NCBI GenBank assembly: GCA_021234155.1
Contig: JAJEKV010000034.1
Span: forward strand, 1,610,001-1,674,000
DNA length: 64,000 bases
Direction: 5' to 3'
From: Isoetes taiwanensis
Lineage: Eukaryota; Streptophyta; Lycopodiopsida; Isoetales; Isoetaceae
This document shows positions 57,513 through 64,000 of this stretch, in pieces. A model generated the notes under the pieces. The model was not told the DNA's origin. It searched no databases and saw only the letters and a list, made by a program, of their open reading frames with translations. Both the position numbers and the translations under genes were made by a program. Each line of letters starts with the position of its first letter. Position 1 is the first letter of the stretch.

Positions 57513-58300
57513 AAAAACTTGCAAGGAAAGACTAGGCCATTATGGAATATAATGGCAGTCTGAAAAATAGTGAAATTGCATAGTGTTAACGTTTACGATA
57601 TCTTAAAGGATATGCCAATCGAAGTTCTTGCCTGCATTGCCTATGAACAGGCCGAAGTTGAAGATTAGGCCTCCGGTGGCCGGACCTCTATCACGAAGTA
57701 CAGAATAGAGAAGAATTCAAAAATACAATACAAGGGGTTCGGAGAATAAACAGGGTCTACCAATGGGAAAGCTTAAGAAGCCTGCGTTTGGAGAAGTTAC
57801 GTATGAAGGGCAACTAAGCATGTGCAACCATGGACAAGGGTAGTTTGTCGCCGAAACACTACTTACCACTAGAAAGATAGAACCGCATAAATGGAAAGCA
57901 TATATGAGAAGGGTGGCTATGCTAATATATCAAAGCACCATACATCTCGAGTTACTAAGCACATAAAGCCATGGAGAATGAAACGTGCAAAATGTGATGA
58001 CGTGGCATGCCTAGTTCGTACAAGTGATGACATGGTGACTAGGTGCCATGTTGGCGATCCACCCATGTGGCGAATACGAAAAACATAGGGTGCATACGAA
58101 ATTGATGGGGTGCAATGGCATGATGATGTGGTAGGGGGTAGATTAGACTATAAATCTGTACAGCATGGTTGGGGTTATTCCAACTAGATGCGCAATAAAG
58201 ATTAGCCTTTTGGTTTCTCTTGGTGTATTTCTTCACAACACTACATTTTACTCGGGCTGCGAGCGGGGCTCGACATATCTATGATGCATTGCCGGGAAAC
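57513..58300. other. no recognisable gene; possible LTR-like DNA
   Basis: No coding frame of note. Features typical of an LTR end (TATAAATCTG near 58150, AATAAAG near 58195) occur, but no partner or primer-binding site is evident. Confidence 0.3.
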
Positions 58301-58305
58301 AAATT

Positions 58306-59129
58306 GTGGTGCTTGTGAAGGAGATTCATTCAAAGAAACTGACAACATCGAAGAGGAGGGGCCAAGCCACGAGTAAAAAGAAAGCTGGGCCAACTCCTTC
58401 CATCGATGTATGTACACGCGAGGAACGGAATTCAAAGAAGAGCACAAAAGAATTGTTACTAGGCAGCGCCGAGAAAGGAAGTCAAGTTTCAAGAAAAGAG
58501 AATTAATTGAGTAAAATTAAACCATGAATAAAAGCAAAAGAGCCATTAGAGCTATGGACAAGTTTCGAGGAAGGGAAAATATGAGTGGACAGATTGATTA
58601 CTTTGCTCTTCAGCAAAGAGGCAACAACGGCGGTAGCAACACATGGAACTGCAGCCTTAGTGCATTGTCTTCAGATATCACCAATATCCATGGAAGTTCC
58701 AACACCGGAGGTGGTCATAAACAAGTTTAAAGAGGATGTAATCAAAGAGTTGGCTGGAAAAGTGCTCGAGATACAACAGATGATGGCAATTATGTAGCCA
58801 AGAAAATCTATGCAATGTTGGAGGTGTCATCAATATGGCCATATTGCTATAAATTCGAAACCTTGAAGGTAGAACTAGCAGTTGAACAAGAAAGGTCGAT
58901 AACAACTTACTTTCTTGGAAAACAAGAAGAGGACATGATTCAAAAGGACGAGGTGATTCAAAAGGAGATATTCGCAAATTTGGACAGTGAGGGGCAAGTC
59001 GCGCTTGCATGTCTTGGGACCAGGAGTTTGCCTTGGAAATGCCACCGGGTGGCCTGGGAATGTTCCAAAGAGCATCTATCGTCTAGGGGCGGTGTATGGA
59101 TTTTTAAATGGCTAATCTTTCGTATGTAA
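58306..59129 (+). pseudogene. unidentified broken ORFs, possible gag-like remnant
   Basis: Plus-strand frames at 58306-58506 (Lys-rich), 58585-58797 (FKEDVIKELAGKVLEIQQMM) and 58815-59129 (EQERSITTYFLGKQEEDMIQ, helical and charged) look like pieces of a coiled-coil or gag-type protein broken by stops. I recognise no family. Confidence 0.25.
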
Positions 59130-59194
59130 AAGTGACATTTAAATAAATTATAAAGGCCTCTTTAAAAAACCACTTAACCATTGATTTATGAGCT

Positions 59195-59765
59195 CGATGT
59201 GGCATCACCTCATTGGTTGAGGAGATTAAAAGGGAAAAATTCGATGCTGAAGTATCGCTGCCTGCTATAAGCAGCCCGATCTGATTGGAGAGGTCAGATC
59301 TATCAATTCCGAGCTCGCTTTTAGCTCATAAAAAGGCCCATTAGCCTTTTTCCACTTATTCTTGGTCCTTGGTCTTATAAAAGAATTTGGAGACGATTTT
59401 GGAAAACACAGTTTTGCCTCTGGAGCCAAGCAATTGGAGGGTTCTGCTTTTCCTTGCTGCCTGATCTTCTGCTTCTGGGGGTTTTAGACCATTTCGAATT
59501 GATTGGGAATCAATTCGGGCTATTCCGAGTTACTCCAAGATTTAATGTTTGCTCGTGGAGTTGTCTCATTCTTGGAGCGGATTTGACTCCTCTTTGAGCA
59601 ATATTGTAGTAATATTGAGTTCTTGTGATAGAACTTGTGAAGCTGGGCTTCAGACTGATCCTGATCAATAACGGTTGTGCGTGGGGAGTTCTGGGAACTT
59701 AAGGTTGAGGGGAACTCTGAGAGTTCTAGGTAGCACAACTAATCCTACTTTTTGTAGGTTGTAAC
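59195..59765 (+). repeat. probable LTR (left) of an LTR retrotransposon
   Basis: The interval ends TTGTAACA four bases before a primer-binding site, and has a TATA box (CTTATAAAAG, 59374-59383) about 390 bp upstream of that end, as expected for U3-R-U5. The left boundary is a guess near TGTGGCATCACC. No second LTR was found in the window. Confidence 0.4.
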
Positions 59766-59769
59766 AATT

Positions 59770-59781
59770 TGGTATCAGAGC
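59770..59781 (+). other. LTR-retrotransposon primer-binding site (tRNA-iMet type)
   Basis: TGGTATCAGAGC directly follows the probable LTR end. The following 2.4 kb should hold gag-pol but shows no recognisable protease, integrase or reverse transcriptase motif. Confidence 0.7.
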
Positions 59782-62200
59782 TTTGGTTGCAAACTTTCGT
59801 GTTGATCCGCTGTGGCAACTAACTAGGTTAGTTGTGCCATGGAAGATGCAGCTATGTTGATATTGGGATCACCATTATTGCCATGATGATATGGGGATTA
59901 TCATTATGGTAATGCTGCAACTATGTATTGTGAACTCTAGTATTCCAGGATTAAGTTGCAGCCTTGCAAGGAGGTCTTAGCAACTTAACTGTGACATGGT
60001 GGTCATAAAGACAATGAAGAGCATGGTCTTGAAATACTGAAAAGTGAATGCTAGGAAGGTGTATATAAAAGCTCTGTTGTTTATATATATCTTGTCATGA
60101 TCTAGGATCATGCTTGCTTGAATTTAATTCAAGGAATTGGTTATGGCATCGTGAATTTTAGTTCATGATGATTGATTTGGATTCTTATGTAAAACTTATA
60201 TTAAAATATTAACTTGATAATTTTTGGACCCAGTACCCCCTTTACTAGTTGGACTAGTAATTAACAAGGTTAGGGGTACTTGGTAGCAGTACTGAGGTAT
60301 TGCAAGGGGTCTACATGTTACCATTATATTAGTATAAGTTGATAACATAGGGCCATTGTCTAGGCTTGCTAGCCAGGCTAGCAATATAAAAGGACATGGG
60401 GTGCCTTTTTGTGCAATACTGGGTATTGTGCGTCTGCTTACTAGGTTATAGCAATATCAATGGCATGCGGTTGCATGTTAGGGCTTAACCAAATCCTTGT
60501 AGGGATTGACGACTATGTTATTATTGACTCGAAGAGTCAATAGAGCACCACCTAGGGTCTGTGCTAAAAGTTCACAATTATTGGGGATTGTGGAGGTGAA
60601 CTTCATGCTGGTTTCTATGTGGTACTAGGGCTCTAATTCCGTGGGAATTTGAGGGTCTAGTACGTATTTGGACTTACCAGTTTAAAAACTGTGTTTTGGA
60701 AGCAGAGCTTCCATTAGGACCCCTGGAGTCTTGAAACAGTTATGGATATGGTGGAATCTGGGACACCATGGTAAGGGCAAAAGTCCAAACGTGTGGTATC
60801 GACCATGATAGTCGGTCAAGTGACCATCCTTGGTAATGATTGCAATGTCCCCGTATGGATATATGTCTGTGCAATTGACGCCAGCCATATTGATACTCGA
60901 TATTTCTAGCTTAACATCCGGGGTGTTAAGAGATGGATGGGTCCATCAATTGAGCATAAAAGTCTATTGGAGCTACTTAAAAATGTGTAATAATTTTAGT
61001 TATTACCCCAAAAGTTTTGTGGACATTCTTGGGTCTGACCTCAGGAGGACTTTGCTTTATGTACGGATCGGACAAGATAGACCTTTGATTTGTCAACAGT
61101 TTCTACCTTTTTGTTCAAAACAATCAATCGACTCTGGGAGTGGAGACTAGAAGGTTGTATTGTGTGTCGCACTAGGTGCGTTATTGTGAGAATGAGGCCA
61201 GACTTCGGCCTAAGCCTAGGCGATTACTTGATGAATTGATGCAAGTAAAGATTGTGGCATCAAGAAAATCATCGTTTGGGTTACTTTCAGTTAGGTAAAG
61301 CGTGTATACACAAGTTATTGTTCCATAGAAATGGAAAGGGTTATGTAACCACGACATAGGTCATAGAGATCAACTTGTTATGAGACTACTCGTTGTTCTT
61401 CCTGAAAAGAATATAAGGTAGCATGTTAATATGCTTTACAAGTTGAAAACATACAATGTACATAATATTATTCCATAGAGTTGATTTAAGTTGGGCTTAA
61501 ATTTGAACAAAACGGACCGATAATATGTTCTAGGACATTGGGGTTAATATTTTATAAACCACAACAATTCCACCATTTATTATGCAAGCTATTGTGTAAT
61601 TCTATGTTGGCTTTTAATAAGCAATGGTGGAACCAATATATTTTGGTTCAAAAGATTCAAGCAATGCTTGAATAATTATAAACAACATGCTAATATTGCT
61701 TTAATCATAGTGATGTGTCCGCACCTAAATTCTCGTACAATGACTTGTCAGTTTGGACAATTAGAGTTCATTATGGCAACAAGCAGCCGATAAGACGTGA
61801 AAACACCCGATCCCATCCCGACCTCGATATGTGAAATCGTCTTACGCCATATGTACTGAAAGATTTCGGGAGACATGGAGAAGTGTGAAGTGAAGTGTAG
61901 TGTATTATTCCGTCTTTTTGAGACCATCAGGTCTATGAGACGTCTAGAAAAACATGTTCAAAGTTAAAAACATTTTCATGTGATGAGTCCTCAGAAAAAA
62001 GAGGCTCATCATCAAGAGAGAGAGGACATGCACAATTAGGTGCATGATGTCCACTTCTCTCCGGGGGAAGGAAGAATGCTTACCCAATTGCACTTGGAGA
62101 TGTAATGGGTAGATGCATGAAAGGATGTCCAATATTTTTTGTATAATGATGTAAAAATATACACTAGCCTAAAGTGATTATAAGGTAAAATTTAAATTCT
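59782..62200. other. internal region of decayed LTR element; no gene recognised
   Basis: Frames are short and without motif; the longest (60830-61150 plus) is not recognisable. A short direct/inverted structure around 61978-62015 (TGATGAGTCCTC ... GAGGCTCATCATC) can form a hairpin. Confidence 0.4.
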
Positions 62201-62207
62201 ACATTAG

Positions 62208-64000
62208 TTGCCCACAATTAATGCAACTTGTCCACGTGAGAGGTTTTCGCCATTATTATTGGCAACCCACAAATTTGGCGCAATTTTGAACTCCCCCAAA
62301 CGGATTGAAACTATTTCTAAACGGTTTCTTGAGGAATTGGAATCCTCTTTCTTCACGACAGATCGATCTTTGCATATGGAAGAAATAATTTCAGATCATA
62401 TGGAAGAAACAATTTCGGAAGCATCGAATTCTAATCCTTTTCTTGATGAGGACTTATCATGCATTTCTGGGGACAGCCAAAGAAGATCGAAAAAAAGGAA
62501 TCGTGAGGCTGGATATGGGACAAAACAGATTAGAAGGAAGGTGAATCACCGCGTCGATCACATAGTAAAAAGCAAGTTTCCAAGTTGAATCCAAAACAAC
62601 AAAATACATTTGCTGAAAGATTGCTACAGGATCATAGATTAAACTTCTTATTTGACCCTGTTATTGGAAAGCCTAAAGAGGCTATTGTAAAGAGAAATTT
62701 ATTGGAAAACCTTAAGGATGGCCTTCAAGAAGTGAAAGCTGCTAATAGCAATGATAAACTTGCAGCCAAACACTCTGTTCTTGCCATGGTGGTTGGAAAG
62801 GAAGGAGAATTACAACAGACTTCATTGGCGTACCAAACCGCTCAAATTACATCCTAGAAATATGAAGCTAGCAAAGAAAAGAAGAAAAAGATGTCATTGT
62901 GTGGAGCAAATTTATGGGCATTGGCGGTCGAAAAGCCAAGAAGAAATGCCATAGATCAAGCTATGAAGGACAGAGTTGCTCAATTCTGGTTAGATAATAC
63001 AAAAGTATCACCAAAAGTCAGAGATGTCATGAAGAAGAGGGCTGAACCGATTCAATACATTGACATTACACAGGTATGGTAGTATTTTTAGTCTAAATAG
63101 AATTCTAGGTTAGGAATGTAAAAGTCAAGTAGATCTGTTCTGCATTCAGTCCAGTGAACATCAAATGTACTCTAGTTATGATCACAGTAGTCATGTAGAT
63201 CTATCCTACATTTCTTGTAGTGTAAATGCAAATGTTTTTTTCTCAGAAATAACTTTTAAGATGTGCTCAAGATGTAGGCATACGAATATGTAAAAAAGTG
63301 TAGGATTGTAGTAGATGTCAATGTTGATATGATTTACATTTAGTCCAACTTGAAAACAAATTACAAAATGTGTTATAGATGTAAGCATGAGAAAGTGATG
63401 TACAATAATGTAGGACTGTAGATGTCAAGAAAATATGTGAATTCTTCCTATGGAGTACATTTTATGTAAGGATGTGAGGTTTTGGGAGATAATTTACATA
63501 GATGTGAAATTTTCAGAATGTGTGAATGATTCTAACCTTGTAATTTTGCAGGCCGAACTATACCGAGCTTTGTTGATCAAATCCGTAAGTCAAGATCGGC
63601 ATTAGACAGTTCGAATACTTAAAACCCTCTTGCATACGAAAGCTAAAGGAGAGAAATACATGTTGTTGTGTGAAGCACGAGCAAGCAGATTTATTCAAGA
63701 AGGCATTCAATATGATGAGGTCAAAATTTCACGAGAATTGTTTTTGCAATTGCATTGTGTGCGCTTCAGAAGCTAATGCTGGAATTTGTCAAGCCAAGAA
63801 GAAAAATTTTGATAATGTGAGCACGCTTTGGAGAGCCATGGTATGTTAGAGGGCAGCAGGTGAGGAGTGGCACAAGCTAGCATGTATCAACTTAAAATGT
63901 GAAAGTTGTGGGAAAAAATTAATTGAGTTGTGTCCTAGAGAAAAGGATGAAAGCGTTGAAGAATCTGTTGATTGGCAAGTTTATAATTATGTAAATGAAC
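62208..64000 (+). pseudogene. unclassified transposase-like ORFs, running off the window
   Basis: Consecutive plus-strand frames give a basic N-terminus (RRSKKRNREAGYGTKQIRRK), FAERLLQDHRLNFLFDPVIG, then FWLDNTKVSPKVRDVMKKRA after a frame change. After a possible intron (63071-63551; GTATGG to TTTTGCAG) they give AELYRALLIKS, ARASRFIQEGIQYDE, a Cys cluster NCFCNCIVCAS, and LKCESCGKKLIELCP followed by VDWQVYNYV. The layout, FW..t.vSp.kkDv then CxC..C and CxxC then a Trp, recalls a poorly named family of eukaryotic transposon proteins known in animals and protists. I cannot assign a superfamily. Stops near 62587, 62855 and 63847 break the frame. Confidence 0.45.
63090..63545. repeat. AT-rich degenerate repeat within the putative intron
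   Basis: Variable units containing ATGTAGATCT, GATGTAAGCAT and TGTAGGACTGTAGATGTCAA recur. They could be an intron of the transposase-like gene or a satellite fragment. Confidence 0.4.

Overview
This window is a stretch of large-genome land-plant nuclear DNA dominated by decayed and nested transposable elements, with one gene that looks intact. The pointers to a plant are a complete SWEET sugar-transporter gene with plant introns, relics of a cytochrome P450, a beta-xylosidase, a PPR protein and a C2/inositol 5-phosphatase, plant-type MULE and L1 elements, and the initiator-Met tRNA primer-binding site of plant LTR retrotransposons. The low gene density and the PPR style would suit a fern-like or other non-seed plant, but that placement is only a guess.

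Layout. 1-4.1 kb: GC-rich, badly decayed non-LTR retrotransposon (LINE family 1, copy A; endonuclease, reverse transcriptase, zinc-knuckle tail, pentanucleotide 3' tail). 4.1-9.0 kb: AT-rich DNA with short tandem duplications, two hairpin-forming inverted repeats and an L1 3' fragment. 9.0-13.9 kb: a 4.3-kb MULE with 202-bp terminal inverted repeats and a 21-bp subterminal repeat array, sitting inside what reads as the activation-segment exon of a kinase relic. 14.5-15.1 kb: intron-bearing pseudogene of ribosomal protein eS8. 15.4-22.1 kb (minus): Crypton-like tyrosine-recombinase gene, copy 1, split by a 4.4-kb intron or insertion carrying fragments of a beta-xylosidase and a WD40-like gene. 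22.1-32.2 kb: non-coding, with satellite-like repeats, a purine-rich strand and a retrotransposon primer-binding site. 32.4-33.7 kb: SWEET gene. 34-38.5 kb: tandem repeats, an L1 reverse-transcriptase fragment and a PPR fragment. 39.2-44.0 kb: exon-by-exon relic of a C2/inositol-polyphosphate 5-phosphatase, interrupted by LINE copy B. 44-50 kb: repeats and little else. 50.4-50.85 kb: LINE copy C. 51.3-51.7 kb: P450 pseudogene. 51.9-57.5 kb: Crypton-like copy 2 with a recognisable promoter, carrying LINE copy D in its first intron. 57.5-62.2 kb: decayed LTR-type DNA with a second primer-binding site. 62.2-64.0 kb: unclassified transposase-like ORFs running off the window.

The most interesting content is the pair of divergent Crypton-like tyrosine-recombinase genes. 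They share intron positions, an active-site box with Lys in place of the usual His, and a C-terminal Asn/Gly-rich tail. No operon-like cooperation exists here; relationships are of nesting (LINE in Crypton, LINE in phosphatase relic, MULE in kinase relic, L1 tail in Crypton) and capture of gene fragments.
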